This document shows, piece after piece, positions 1 to 12,147 of a DNA stretch of 64,000 bases (position 1 is the first letter of the stretch; every line of letters begins with the position of its first letter). Source of the DNA: Helicostylum pulchrum (Eukaryota; Mucoromycota; Mucoromycetes; Mucorales; Mucoraceae); the NCBI GenBank assembly GCA_025677825.1, contig JAIXMO010000049.1, forward strand, positions 1 to 64,000, in the 5' to 3' direction. A program made the translations under genes and the position numbers. Below the pieces are notes generated by a model. The model had not been told where the DNA came from. It was given only the letters and a program-made list of their open reading frames with translations, and did no database searches.

Positions 1-11
1 ATTATTTTTAG

Positions 12-2431
12 ACACTGATGAGATTATACAATCAATGGATGTTTCTTTAATTACTCGACATGACATTGAAACCATCATGAATAATGTTATAATGAAGAAG
101 CAAGTGGATATAGCTGTATCTATCACTAGAAGACCAACAGGTACCAGAGCAAACAGTCTACCCTTAATTACCGTTATATCAGCAGAGGACCAACAACAAA
201 AGACAGGCTCAGACGAAATCTTTATCACACCAGCTGATGTTACAAAATCAGATTTGGATGATCAACCAGCGCCATTTAAATTTGCTCGACATGTAGCCGA
301 TTCAAGTGATGAAAGTGAAGACGAAGAAGAAGAATATTGTGATGAAGAGGATGAAGAACAAGATAGTGACGATGAGCCTATTTGTAAAAAGAATACTACC
401 AGCGTATCAAGTACCAACTTGTCTTTACCTGCCACTACTAATGATACCTTGGCTGATAGTCTTATTCCAGATTTCGATTTTGGTAACGGGTTTGATGTTC
501 CCAGAAATATAACAGCAGCAGCAGTTGCAGCAGCAGTGACCGCATCTAGTATTTCCAAGACTTTACCTACCAGAGGTAGCCGTCAACAAAGACCTCGACA
601 TAACAGTTCCATCACCATGTTTGGTCAACCAGATGAAGATTTATCAAGTATTTCATTACACACTCGAAAAGCATCTATGCCATCGACCAACAAGGAAAAA
701 TTACGATCTTCTTCAGCTGGTGGTCATCATTCAATCTCGTTACCGACACCTCCTTCAAATTACAGCAGCATTAATAACAATAATACTCAGTCATCTTCTT
801 TATTTGGAGACTTTAGTTTAGCAACTGATTTCAAAATGTTCTTGGATGAACCCCTTGAACAACAACAACAACAACAAAAATACTCATTGTCTGGCAGTAT
901 CAAATTAAACTCTAACAGTTTTGATCACCATCGATCGCCATTCCCTACTGAATCCAAGTCTACTACATCTACTACAAATAACAACAATAACGGTAGTCAG
1001 CACTGGGATACCAATGAATGGGAAGAAGAAGTCGAAGCTGTTGAGCCTGTGGTAGAAGAAGAAGTAGTGGTTGCAAACAAGATCAGACACCCTTATGACG
1101 ATGATTCCTATGATTCAGATTTTGATGGTCCATTAATTCCTTCTTTAGGTGATAACTTTGCACCCCAAAATAGTTTATTAGATACATATTTAGGAGAGCA
1201 ATTAAGTGCCAAGGAACAAATAGAATACGCTAAAGCTACAGGTCAACCTCTTATACAGGTTTCAACCAAAAAGCAAGGAGCACCACGAGGAGGTCTTGTG
1301 GGTATGATCTCTCAGCGTGAAAAGGATCGTAAAGAAGGTAACGGTATTCGGGTCACTGAAAGAGTCAATCAGCATCATGCTCAAATTGGTCAAGATCGTT
1401 TCGAAAGAGAAAAAGAGAGAAGAATATTTGAACAAAGGCAGCATCAGTTTATGAAGCACCAAGTAAGTACACACATACACACTTCTCTTTAGTTTTATAA
1501 GTTACTAACGATTTTTATTTTTTATTAGATGATGCTGTATGCAAATGGATATAGTATGCCTCCTATGCCAATGATGCATCCTCATACTTTTATGCCAATG
1601 AGCCACATGGGTCCAATGAGTCCAATGTTACCAATGAGTCCAATGGGTCCTTTATCTCCTATGGGTCCTATGAGCCCCATGTCTCCCATGGGAATGGCCA
1701 TGTTCCAACAACAACATCAACAGCAACAACATCAACAGCAACATCTTCAACATCATCAACAACTTCAACAGAGCCAACAACAACAGCAACAACAGCAACA
1801 GATTCAACAAAATCAGCAACAGCATACTCAACAGCATCCTCAACAACAACAACAGCAGCAGCAACTAAACATACAGCAACAACAGCAACAACAACAACAA
1901 CAACAACAACATCAACAAATTCAACCAAATCAACAACTTCAACCGAATCAACAGCTTCAACAAACCCAACTAACCCAACAGCTTCAATTGCATCAACAAC
2001 AACTACAACAAAACCAACAACTTCAACAATTTAACCAGCAACAACAACAACAACTTCAACAGAGTCAACAATTTAATCAACAACAGCAACAATTTAATCA
2101 AACATCGGGTTCTCCTATCCCGCCTCCATTATTATCTTTACCACCACAACACCTTCATTCTCCAATGAGCAGTGCACCTGCCAGTCCTCATACACCGAAC
2201 CACGGTAACACCATCCGACCTATTTACGGCCCCCCACCACCTTCATCACCTATGGGATACTACCAACAAGGAAGACAAAGCCCAAGTTTTTCAGCTCCCG
2301 TCCTCAGTCATAACAACAGAAGATTTTCTCGTCCACTTTTAGATGACGTTGAAGAAAGTAGAACGATCTCTCCTATACTTCGAAAGAGTCCAGTTGTATC
2401 TACATCTTCAGGTACCAGTATTCGTATGTAG
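12..2431 (+). CDS. Caf120/Skg3-like CCR4-NOT-associated protein, C-terminal part (5' end outside window)
   Basis: Two exons are visible, 12-1462 and 1529-2431 (intron GTAAGT...TTATTAG), about 780 residues. The frame is already open at the window edge. An AG at 10-11 could be an acceptor, so the true N-terminus, where this family carries a PH domain, lies upstream. Seen: an acidic stretch (roughly codons 88-115), then Ser/Asn-rich disorder, a conserved-looking block containing YAKATGQPLIQV and GGLVGMISQREKDRKEG, a charged ERE/QRQ helix, a Met/Pro-rich segment (PMSPMGP-type repeats), and a very long polyQ region. The ATGQP...GGLVGMISQ block is what I remember from fungal Caf120/Skg3 proteins, which associate with the Ccr4-Not deadenylase; that is recollection, not a search. 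The gene converges with the PP2A B gene. The assignment is tentative; a generic disordered PH protein is the alternative. Confidence 0.5.
1704..2100 (+). repeat. CAA/CAG polyglutamine tract
   Basis: About 400 bp of mixed CAA and CAG codons with occasional His, Leu, Asn and Phe codons, inside the second exon of the Caf120-like gene. The mix of synonymous codons suggests an old, selected Q-rich domain rather than a pure slipping microsatellite. Antisense reading frames rich in Leu or Val here are shadows. Confidence 0.9.
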
Positions 2432-2776
2432 TATTAAAAAAAAAAGAGGATTTAAACACACACACACACATATATATACATATACACATAATAAAAAAAT
2501 TACATTTTTTTTTCAACATTGACTATATTTAAAAACGTTTGTATGATATGAAGAAAAAAGAAGGGGAGGAGGAAGAGTAGAAGAAAAAAAAAGTGTATAT
2601 ATATATATTTGATATAAGTGGGGGAGGGTGGTGTTGTAACGTGCAATATTAATAATCAATTTTTTTTCGCAAAAGAAAGAGAGGAATGAAAAAAATTACA
2701 AGTAAAAACTTACTCACTATAGCAAAAAAAAAAAAAAATAGTTAGTAATTATAAAAACAGTACATGTGCTTATTAC

Positions 2777-4605
2777 TTACGTAAAAATAAAGAGATTATT
2801 TGTTGCAGCAACGGCAATGGTATTTTCCTTTGGATGCCAAGAAGAATGTAAAATCTTCTTGTTATAGTCCATATAGTCTCCATCATCAGAACGCATTTTT
2901 CTACCCATGCTAGCAGCGTTACGATTACCACTGCTCATCGTAATTTTATTTTTAGAAGATCCCAACTTCTTTGCCTTAAATGCACTCTTATCAGCCTGCA
3001 AAGTTACTTCACTATCATCATCACGACCGTAAATATGAATATCGTTACTGTAAGAACCTGTCATCATATGGCTACACACACACACAAAAGGGTCATGGTT
3101 AGTCTGTAACACATACTATATGCGTATAAATGTATATACCTTCCGTCACCGCTAAAAGTACATTCAAACTTATCAAAGATACAATCGTTTTCATATAAAT
3201 CACATAATTTGGATCGAAGGTTATCATGAATATTGATGGTACGAATAGGTTTGTTTTCCATATTAATATCCCAAATCTTTAAAGTTAAATAATCACGAGA
3301 AAGAATGTAACGACCATCTTGACTGAACTTGACATCAGAGATGGAAGAAATGATTTCAGAAAAGAAGGATCTGTTTGATGGATCCTCAGGTTCCTCAAAT
3401 ACTAGATGATTTTGTTAGTTATAATAATTAAAAAGAGGTAGATTTTGTTGTTGTTACCTTTAGCATTTTGATCACATAAAGCAGATTCTCTCATATCGGC
3501 CAATTTAATTGTTCCTTTACTGCTACTGTACATGAATAAATTACATTGATCAGGATGGAATTCAGCAGCTGTAATGACTTCAGTTAATTCTTCCATATTA
3601 GCAGGTTTGATATCGACAATATCTAGAATAATATATATTGTAAGTATACACGTATATATAAATATATATATATAAAAAAAAAAGACTCACTGAAACTTTG
3701 ATCAGAAATATCAAGATTCCACAAGTTGACTCGAAGATCATCAGCAGAAATATAAGTTTCTCCATCGGAATTGATTGAAATGGAATTAATGTGATATGCA
3801 TGAGCTAAAAAGAAGACGTGTTATTATGCTAACTATTTCATTCTCCGGTATTTTATAATTTACCATTTGCATAGATACGTCTGGGAATAGCAGCTACAAT
3901 ACTATCTTGATGACTTATTTTAGGCATAGAGAGAGAGCTACCAAAGTTACCAACTACACCAGTGGGCATATCAACATCAGTCATCATTGAAGATTCACTG
4001 ACAGTTTTAAGGTTCCGCTCATACACCTTCCAAAGCTTAATTGTTTTATCTACATGTTATTTTTTTTTTAGTTATTGCCCCGCACACACATACAATATAT
4101 ATTATATATAGTGTTTACCATTTGTAGAAAGTAAAAAGTGAGCAGAATTTTGTCTTTTACACCACTTGATTTGATTAATCTTTTCCTCAATCTCCAAACT
4201 CTTTAAATAATCAAATTCTGGTTCATGGGATTGAAACTCGGTATGAAAACGATATTCACAGGACTTTTTCTGCATTTATAAAGTAAATAAATAAACCAAG
4301 TATAAAAAAAAGGTATGTGTATATAATAGAGCTTACGCTTTCGTTTCTTTCAAATAATACAACTCTGCCACCTTTGTCACCTGTTGCCAAATAATCACCA
4401 GTATGATCAAATTCTACAGCCGAGATAATATCAGCTAATAATAATAATTATAAAAAAAAAAAAACGTCAACTTTATACTTTCCGATGTTTGCAACAAAAA
4501 AATAAAATAAAAACCTTCTGTAATATCATCTGATTCTCCTTTATCTCCAAAGCATTGAGCAAATTTCCATTTACTATCATTTTCTGTTTGAGATGACGTT
4601 TGCAT
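2777..4605 (-). CDS. Protein phosphatase 2A regulatory subunit B (B55/Cdc55 family)
   Basis: Eight exons: 4605-4515, 4434-4337, 4269-4119, 4049-3864, 3804-3691, 3622-3458, 3401-3140 and 3071-2777, giving 453 residues, the usual B55 length. B55 is the WD40 beta-propeller that targets the PP2A core enzyme to substrates in mitosis and stress signalling. Family signatures seen: [10 protein letters not shown] near the start, [20 protein letters not shown] (repeat 1), [81 protein letters not shown] and the terminal [20 protein letters not shown]. The start is the first ATG before exon 1 in this frame. A GTAAGT lies exactly at the stop: splicing 2780-2717 would replace the final T-stop with T-E-stop ending at 2710. 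Both forms are in frame. Confidence 0.95.
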
Positions 4606-5523
4606 TTCTTTTTTTTTTTATACAAAAAAATATCGTATTACGATTACGCGTTAATTATTATTCCATATAAACCAAACTTTTTATATATCTTTTGCTCTTC
4701 TTACCTTTTTTTTCTTTCTTAAAAGTATATTATAAATTTGATTCGTGGGGTAGGGTTTTTTTTTTCTTTAAGGAAAGAAAAAAAAAAAAAAAAAAGTGGT
4801 TCTTTTTCGATGCGCTCACTATAAAAGTCACCGAAAAAAAGCTTACAGATAAGTCGTCACGTTAAGCAACGTTTTAAAATTCACTCTAACGCACGTTATC
4901 CAAGGTTGCATGATTGATGCTTTTTAACCATATCACCGGTTTTTTATTATTGCATGCTTCTAAAGTTATGAAAAAACATGTGTACACGTATATATGCTGC
5001 AAAAAAAAAAAAAAAAAAAAAGATTATATATATATTACTCAAAAACCTGTGATCTATACTACATTATCACACCAGTTTTTAATTCAAGTATCCATCTTGC
5101 TGGTATTTGCAATTGAAAAAACCTTGTTTATTGAGAATAGTAAATTAGAAAAACAGCTGTAACAATCGAACCTTCTGAATAAGCTATTATCTTTCAATTA
5201 TACTTTCACCAGTGTCCGTACAAAACAGCATTTTCTACCCAGTAAACAACACTATAATAGCGAGAAACATTCTATTAGAACACTTTACCGCTGTATGTCA
5301 CATCAGAAAAAGTAATTAAAAAAAGAGAAAAAAAAACTCGTTACAACACTTGTCACACTTTGCCACAATTGCAACACTTTGCGACACTTTGCTACACCTT
5401 GCAACACTTTGCAACACTTGTAACAAAGTATTGGAAGGCTGGGATTCAATGGGTTTAAACTTTTCCTTTTTATGATTCAAACTTTTTTTTTTCTCTCTCT
5501 GTCTCTTTTTTAAATAAAAAAAC
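4606..5523. other. Intergenic, divergent promoter region
   Basis: Spacer between the divergent PP2A-B and methyltransferase genes. It holds long A and T runs (for example around 4775-4795 and 5000-5020) and a 10-bp tandem repeat listed separately. The 82-codon frame at 4914-5162 is lysine-rich low complexity with no recognisable domain and I do not call it a gene. Confidence 0.7.
5341..5422. repeat. 10-bp tandem repeat (GCAACACTTT-type), about 7 copies
   Basis: Successive decamers TGTCACACTT, TGCCACAATT, GCAACACTTT, GCGACACTTT, GCTACACCTT, GCAACACTTT and GCAACACTTG are visible, with a partly matching decamer before them. The array ends about 100 bp upstream of the methyltransferase ATG. The period equals one helical turn, so any bound factor would sit on the same face of the DNA. 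Confidence 0.85.
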
Positions 5524-6392
5524 ATGGTTGCTTCTACTTCACTTGACGTTCTTCCCGAAGATCCCACCGCATACAAGACCCAAGCCTACTGGGAAGAAAG
5601 ATACCAACAGTACGTACCAACAAACTAACATTGTGTCAACATTGAAAACTAAATTGTTAAAGTATATAGAGAGGACGCAGGTACAACCTTTGACTGGTTT
5701 AAAACCTATTCAGAGTTAAAGCCCTTGTTAAACCAAGCTATTCCTAACAGAGAAGCTAAAATCCTTATGCTTGGTTGTGGAAACTCCAGTAAGCTTTTTT
5801 TCTTCTTCTTGTAATTACAACCAATAACTAAAAAAAATCTTTGTTAGCTTTGGGAGAAGATATGTATCATGATGGGTATAAGAATATCGTCAATATTGAT
5901 TACTCAAAGACTGTAATTGATAATATGAAAATTCGCTGTGCCGATAAACCTGAAATGACATGTACGATTAATTATATTTTGACAGGCTACAATGATAACT
6001 AACCTTACACTATTTTTTATTAGGGTTAGAAATGGATATTCGTGACTTAAAGTTTGATACTGAATCATTCGATGTAGTAATTGATAAAGGTAACAATTGA
6101 ATATATATACATGCAATATAATTTGATCTAATAAATACTTGTAGGTACCATGGATGCTTTAATGTGTGACCGTGGTGACGTTTGGGACCCAAGTGAAGAA
6201 TTGATCCAAGACGTCAAGGGCGAAGTTGATGAAGTACAACGAGTATTAAAGGTGGGTGGTACCTTTTTATATATTACATTCGGTCAACCTCACTTCCGTA
6301 AAATACATCTTGAAAGAGACTGTTGGAATATCGATATCAAAACTATGGGTGACGCTTTCCATTACTTTTTCTACACAATGGTAAAGTTCTAA
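5524..6392 (+). CDS. EEF1AKMT4/METTL13-like class I methyltransferase
   Basis: Five exons: 5524-5609, 5670-5788, 5848-5961, 6024-6089 and 6145-6392; 210 residues. A seven-beta-strand SAM-dependent methyltransferase of the family whose human member EEF1AKMT4 methylates lysine in translation factor eEF1A; the substrate here is inferred. Seen in order: AYWEERYQQ and TTFDWFKTY (N-terminal family signature), motif I ILMLGCGNSTLGED (SAM binding), NIVNIDYSKTVIDNM (acidic post-I strand), FDVVIDKGTMDALM (motif IV region), then VLKVGGTFLYITFGQPHFR. Start chosen at the first ATG, which gives the complete YWEERY block. It lies only 90 bp upstream of the ligase gene on the same strand; the tandem repeat sits in its promoter. 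Confidence 0.9.
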
Positions 6393-6482
6393 AGTGGCTT
6401 AGAACCCTCCCCCCTTTATAAAATAAATTATTTCTAGACACGGATTTATTTTTATACACACTCTCTTTTTTTTTCTTTTTAA

Positions 6483-8006
6483 ATGTTACCTTTACACAGA
6501 TTCTTTACAACAAAACGATTCTTTACAACAACAACAACAACAACAACAAAACGTCTGCTTTCAACAAAACGATATTCAGCTACAGAACAACTAGAGAGTA
6601 TTTATAATTTATTCAAAGTAGTCAATAGTACGTCTAGTTCACTTGAGAAACAAGCTTTACTCGAGCAGTTTCCTGCCAGTTTGTCTATCTTGAAGCGTAT
6701 CTACGATTCTCACTTACGACACCACGTTACCTCTAAAGCAGTACTTTCCTACATAAATAAACATGAAGTAACAGGCAAGTCAGTATACGATAACCTGGAG
6801 GATTTATTAGACGCACTCTCATCTCGTACCATTACAGGCAACACCGCCTGCGACGCAATTGCGTCGTTCTATAACACGTACTGCCAAACCGACACACAAC
6901 GCGAAATATTCTGGCGAGTGCTTGACCGCAACTTAAAAATGGGCGTCTCAGTGCAATCCATCCGACATATGGTTACATCCGAACCCAAAGATGCGTCCCG
7001 TATCAGCGTCGCACTTGCCACCTCCTTTGCCAGCACAAAAAAGATCCCCTTCGAACCTACAGAAAACTGGTACATTTCTCAAAAACTAGATGGCATTCGA
7101 TGCATAGCCATGGTTCGCACTATTAATGATCAATATAACATTCAGTTTTATTCTCGCACTGGGAGACCGTTTAATTCGCTACAAAAAGTAAAAGTGAATA
7201 TTGAAAATCGATTAAAACAAATAAAGACATGCAGTGAGTTTGTTTTGGATGGTGAGGTATGTGCATATAACGATGACGATACAGAGAATGAGGATTTTTT
7301 AAAGGCAATGGGACAAGTACGTCGTATGAACCAAGAGATGGAAAACCCCATTTATCAAGTGTTTGACTATATCAATCTGCAAAGCTTTCTTGATAAAAAG
7401 GGCACTGCGCTATTTAGTAATAGACAAGTACAATTAAAAGAGTTTATCGGCAAAGATCCCTTACCGCATATCAAATTGGTAAAACAAGAAAAGTTAACTA
7501 GTATGGATCACCTAAATAAATTAAAAGAACAAGCTGTTGAAAAAGGCTGGGAAGGATTAATATTAAGAAAAGATGTTCCTTATGAAGGAAAGCGAACGTA
7601 AGCTATTACAACTTTGATCTTTGCTGTTTGAGAGATAATAATTTTAATTCGTTTCTTTTTTTTTAAAAAAAAAACCCCTAGTCGAAATATGATGAAAGTA
7701 AAAGAATGGGAAGATGCAGAATACGTTGTCAAAAGTATAGACACTGGGTTAATGAGACTGCCAGACACTGGAGAGAATAAACTTGTAGCCACAAACGTAA
7801 ATATTGAGCATAAAGGAAACACTGTCAGTGTCGGAACTGGTTTTTCAATGCAGAATCGTATTTTATATGCACAAGATCCTAGTTTAATCATAGGCAAAAC
7901 TATTACCGTGCGATACTTTTCTGAGTCGAAAAAAGAAAATGGCGCCATTTCACTTCGTTTCCCTACCGTTAAAGCCATTTATGAGAACGGCGGAAGAGAT
8001 GTGTAA
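6483..8006 (+). CDS. ATP-dependent DNA ligase, compact phage/bacterial-like type, putative mitochondrial presequence
   Basis: Two exons, 6483-7597 and 7682-8006; 479 residues. Nucleotidyltransferase motif I is QKLDGIRCIA, with the AMP-accepting lysine near residue 201; also seen are motif III EFVLDGEVCAYND, motif IV EGLILRKDVPYEGKR and motif V MMKVKEW (the intron falls between IV and V), then a short OB-fold tail. The enzyme would seal nicks via a ligase-AMP intermediate. It is much shorter than Cdc9/ligase I and reads KLDGIR rather than the KYDGER usual for eukaryotic replicative ligases; compact phage and bacterial ATP ligases look more similar. The N-terminus (RFFTTKRFFT, an ACA-repeat Thr run, KRLLSTKR) is basic and Ser/Thr-rich with no acidic residues, as in mitochondrial targeting peptides. 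Localisation and foreign origin are inferences. Confidence 0.9.
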
Positions 8007-10087
8007 AATACCACTTTTTTATCAATAAACCGATGTACAACCAAATAAAGTTTAAAGTACCTTCAGGAACATGCTACATACACACACACTATCCTGACTT
8101 CACTATGCGCTGGTTTGACAGCAATTTCGTTCATTTGATTGTTTACACATGACAATACAAAATAAGAAATATGGTCCCCTCCCCCTTCACTCTCATAAAA
8201 AATCTTTGCTAGAGGATCGCAGAATATATTATTTGGCCAAAAAATATACAGTAGTGGCTTTATTTGAGGGTAACCGAAATCTGGACCATTAAATCGAACA
8301 TACTGCCCTTATTATCGCGCAGTGGATAATTACTGCTAAAGAAAAAAGCTCACTGAGATACTGCAGCTTAAATAATCGCTCGCATAAGAAATCACTGCAG
8401 TTATAATAAATAATGGGGTTTATTTTTTTTAGGAAATATTCCTAATTTACCCGCTTTACCCAGTTTTGATTTCACAAATGTTTAATATATTCTGTAAAAA
8501 GATGAAAATTAAACTCAGTTAGAGGAGTTGTGGTTCTTCTTCCCGTACTGCGACCCCAACTAACTAGCTCACGTTATGTTGTGCGACGCGCATACTTGCC
8601 GAAATACGTAAATCTTAAGTCAAAAACAAGCTCGACATCAATAAAAGTGCATAAAACTAACGCTTACCTTATTTCGGTAATCCACACCACGCCAGAGGAG
8701 TGATGAATCTTAGATAACCAGAGAGAATATATCATAATAGACTCAGATGTTTTAAGCTACGTTGAAATCCTCAACTTTTAACTAGTAGTTAGCAAAAGCT
8801 GCTTCTGTCTTCATTGCATGTATTAGACAAAAATAACTTGCTAACCAGCTATATTCTGATCTTTATTATAATCATACACCGTCAAACTATTTTGTGTATT
8901 ATGCGAAACTAAACCCTTTTTTTATACATGTGTATATACATTTACAGAAACGTTTAAGCTCGTGTTTTGTTAAGCCGAAACCACTTTCGACTTTTTCGAT
9001 TGGCTTGTGTAGTCTCTGAAACAGACTTGTTGTTTTTTATTTTGCTTCGAGACACGTAAGAACGACGGGATAACTTCTTTGTACTCTCTTACCCAAAAAT
9101 GAAATAAAAAACGAAAAAAGATGACCTTTTTTTTTGTATTTTTTACTATAAAAAGGAACAAACAGTTTCATAAATGCGTATATTTTCGTTTTTTTTTTAA
9201 AAAAAAGCGTTATCCATTAAAGAAATGCAAGAAAACCCTTCTACTTAAGTCCCGGTTATCCGCTTTTCTTTTATATAGATTGAAAAAAAGTTTAAATTAC
9301 AAGTACCAGAAATTTTCATAAAATTTTCTGCTTGGAATAGACACGTAGCATGTGAAGTCAAGTGGCGAAAGGAGACATGACGTTTATACTGTGTAACTGT
9401 AAAAACGCACGCGGAAGAGCATTATTTGGCGGTCCTGTAATCTGTACTTGAAGATAATAGCAAAACTAAATAAAGAATATACATGCAAAAAAAAAAAAGA
9501 AGCATTTCAAAAGCAAGAAAAAACACCAACTAGTTAAGCATCACCTGTTTTTTTTTGTTCAGGAGCCCTTCCGGACCGTAAAGCATCTGACACATGCCGC
9601 CGATATTATTATTACAGGGTTTTCCCTTGAAAGAATGTAACAAATAAAAGATATGTATCTTTTTTCCCCAAAAAATAAACATAGTTTACGCATATAGGTA
9701 TACACACAAACATACTTCTACTGCTAGTTCTTTATTTTTGAAACTTCGATATGCGTGTCATTTATATAATTTTGAAACGATAACTTGGCTACTTACGAAG
9801 ATATAGACTTTTTCTCTCATTCTCTTTATCATTATAACGGATACCAGTAAAAAAAAAACGTCTCTTTTTATACCGAATCTTTAGTTGTAACAAATGTCAT
9901 TTTTCATTTGTTTAAATTGTATAGTTTAGATGAGATAAAAAAAAGGTTTAAGGCGGAGCAGTTAAAAGGTGACTAGTTAAAAAAAGGCCCCCCTTTTCTA
10001 AAAAAAAGAGACAACTAAAATAGAATTCATCTTATCCTTCTCTTTTACATATTAAATTATTTTTCTTTTTAAACTAATAATAATACT
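8007..10087. other. Intergenic, about 2.1 kb, no gene seen
   Basis: AT-rich spacer between the ligase and NRAMP genes. The small frames at 8970-9161 (minus) and 9121-9321 (plus) are low-complexity Phe/Lys translations of A/T runs. I found no tRNA-like T-arm, no 5S-like sequence and no repeat array here. Confidence 0.6.
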
Positions 10088-11995
10088 ATGAGCGTTATAC
10101 AGAGAATAAAGACGTATTTCAAGACTCTGGCAAAGTTTATTGGGCCTGGTTTTATGATTGCTGTTGGATAGTAAAGTTTCTTCTTTTTTTTATCGTATAC
10201 ACGCCAGAAAACATGACTAAACGTTTTTTTTTCAAAAAGTCTTGATCCAGGTAATTGGGCAACCGATATGGAAGGTGGATCATCATTTGGTTATCGACTC
10301 TTATTTATTATTTTACTCTCCAACTTAATTGCCGTATTCCTTCAAAACTTAACTATTCGACTTGGCACAATTTCCGGTCTTGACTTAGCATCCGCCTCTA
10401 AAAGATACTTTCCCCGTTGGCTTAATTTATTCTTGTACGTGCTTGCCGAAATAGCAATTATTGCAACTGATATAGCCGAAGTTATTGGTTCTGCTATTGC
10501 CTTAAATTTGTTATTTCCTTCTTTACCATTACCAGCTGGTGTAGCCATTACTGCAGTCGATGTCTTTATCATCTTATTGTTCTATACAGAAGAAGCCGAT
10601 GATCCCGACAGTCCAGACTCCGGTAGTGCCTCATTAAAGATGGTGCGCTTCTTTGAAATGTTTGTCATGATGTTGGTAGCAGCTGTTGGTATTTGCTTTA
10701 TTATCGAATTAGCCTATTCTGATATAGTTGCTGTGGATGTCTTTAAGGGTTTTTTACCAACCAAAGAAATCTTTACACAACCTGAGATTTTATACGTTGC
10801 TATTGGTATTATTGGTGCTACCGTGATGCCTCATAATTTATATCTGCATAGTTTTATCGTACAAGCCAGATGCCGTGAATGGAGACACAAGCGACCCAGA
10901 GTTGTGCAAGTAGACGATACTTGGTTAATTAAATCTAACCCACTTGAAGATCAACTCATATCCTCCTCCTCCGCTAACATGCTCGAAAAGTCGCATACAT
11001 CAGTTATCGTGGACCAAGATAGTACTACAACACGTACAGGCGGTATCAACTTTGAAAAATTGAAGGAATATCTTGATACCTCTTTACACAAGAACTTACA
11101 TTATGGATTTATCGATCTTATTGTTGCACTTACATTTGCCTTCTTTGTTAATTGTGCCATCTTAATTGTTGCCTCTGCTAATTTTTATTATGGCCCTGAT
11201 AGCCAACAACAACAAGTACAAGATTTATTTAGTGCGCATGCATTATTAATGCAGTACTTGGGTCCACCTGCTGCTGTTGTGTTTGCTTTGGCTTTATTAT
11301 GTGCTGGTCAATCTAGTACATTAACTGCTACTTTAGCAGGACAAGGTATGTATATAAACACATGAGTTTTTTTTTTAAAAATTATATAATACTTACAAAA
11401 TTAATTATTAGTTATTATGAGTGGGTTCTTGGGTATGACAACCAAACCATGGATCCGTAGAGTGATTACGCGATCTATCGCTATTATCCCAGCCATGGTT
11501 GCAGCCATTGTAGCTGGTCGTGAAGGACTTAGTAGTATGTTGGTTGGTAGTCAAGTCGCTCTCAGTATCCAATTACCATTTGCAGTTGTACCACTCATCT
11601 ATTTCACAGCTACCAAATCCACCATGAAATTGGAACTTGTAGTACAAGCAAAGAGTTTACACGATGATCCCACCCATGGTACGACAGAACAAAACAAAAT
11701 GACATTTATCGATCGTACACTTGCGCGATTCCAATTCGCTAAAACTAGCTCAGATTGGTTCAAGTTCCCTCAATTTAGTAAGATGATCAAGACCAAGAAC
11801 GATACCAAAGTAGAATTAAATGAAGAGAAAGCTGCTTCTATTTCTTCTCCTAAAGTTTATAAAGAAATGGATAGCTGGCCTATGCCATTAACCTATGCAA
11901 ATAATTTGTTTTCTAACATATTGGCTATTGCAATTGCTTCACTGTTAATTGGATTAAATGGTTATTTAGTTGTATCTTTATTCTTACAAATCTAA
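10088..11995 (+). CDS. NRAMP-family divalent metal transporter (Smf-like)
   Basis: Three exons: 10088-10170, 10240-11345 and 11412-11995; 590 residues. Proton-coupled importer of Mn2+/Fe2+ and related ions. The metal-binding motif of TM1, LDPGNWATDMEGGSS, spans the first junction, and the TM6 motif VMPHNLYLHSFIVQ is intact. Other hydrophobic helices characteristic of the family follow, including LAEIAIIATDIAEVIGSAIA and FALALLCAGQSSTLTATLAGQ, then VIMSGFLGMTTKPWIRR. A long cytosolic loop lies between TM6 and TM7 (REWRHKRP to LDTSLHKN) and another near the C-terminus with KTKNDTK-type charged residues. The ATG is 28 codons before the DPGN motif, giving a short N-terminus. Plasma membrane or vacuole cannot be decided from sequence. 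Confidence 0.95.
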
Positions 11996-12147
11996 AATAT
12001 ATCCCCCTTTTTCAAGTAATATTTTTGTTGGTTCCTTTTTTTACGTAATAAAATCGGCTTTTTAAAAAAATAGCATTATTTTTTTAACTACGAATTCCAT
12101 TTTTTTTTTTACCCTTTTTCTTTCTCTTTCTTTATTTTTAAAAAACA

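Noticed and set aside
1652..1928. Leu/Val-rich antisense frames over the polyQ region
   Set aside because: They are reverse translations of CAA/CAG repeats; the plus-strand exon explains the sequence.
4914..5162. 82-codon plus-strand ORF
   Set aside because: Lys/Ile/Tyr/Leu low complexity driven by A/T runs, no domain, no conserved start context.
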